From positions 1 through 6,495 of the forward strand of contig JAFEEV010000065.1 in the NCBI GenBank assembly GCA_018240935.1: a DNA stretch of 6,495 bases, in the 5' to 3' direction. Below the pieces are notes generated by a model. That model had not been told where the DNA came from. It made no database searches and saw only the letters and a program-made list of their open reading frames with translations. This DNA comes from Pseudomonadota bacterium. Its GTDB lineage: Bacteria > Pseudomonadota > Gammaproteobacteria > Burkholderiales > Nitrosomonadaceae. Of the stretch, positions 6,462 to 6,495 are shown in pieces (within the stretch, counting starts at the first letter, position 1; each line of letters begins with the position of its first letter). Position numbers and translations under genes: made by a program.

Positions 6462-6495
6462 AATCAGCTCGTTAATTTTCTGTTGTAAATTCTTA

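Noticed and set aside
1..6495. CRISPR arrays, tRNA or rRNA genes, riboswitches, or a T-box before valS
   Set aside because: No regularly spaced direct repeats, cloverleaf or known leader signature was seen; T-boxes are not expected in proteobacteria.

Overview
This window is a chromosomal housekeeping segment that most resembles a betaproteobacterium of the Nitrosomonas group. The evidence is the gene order pepA–holC–small gene–valS, the moderate base composition, and protein sequences close to gamma/betaproteobacterial PepA and ValRS. The lineage is an inference from style and order, not from a search.

Layout: positions 1-1401 hold the 3' part of pepA (leucyl aminopeptidase), whose first ~35 codons lie outside the window. 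A 121-base gap with a perfect 12-bp inverted repeat leads to holC (1523-1948, chi subunit of DNA polymerase III). The gap 1949-2217 contains a 140-bp terminal-inverted-repeat element (2041-2180) flanked by a TTAA duplication, which looks like an IS5-type MITE. Next is a small acidic protein of unknown function (2218-2565). A consensus TATAAT box and a small dyad precede valS (valyl-tRNA synthetase, start chosen at 2646, end 5417). Thirteen bases after valS, behind a strong Shine-Dalgarno sequence, comes an exported four-cysteine protein with a His/Asp-rich tail (5431-5934). A long hairpin at 6053-6088 separates it from a convergent minus-strand gene for a BamE/SmpA-like lipoprotein (6081-6461) that carries a CxxC motif.

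The plus-strand genes probably form one conserved transcription unit (protein turnover, replication clamp loading, aminoacylation), with an extra promoter likely just before valS. The two envelope genes at the right end look like lineage-specific accessory genes next to this core. Nothing here amounts to a new defence or biosynthetic system. The less ordinary items are the MITE and the reading frame it appears to have interrupted, the uncharacterised secreted protein, and the CxxC lipoprotein.
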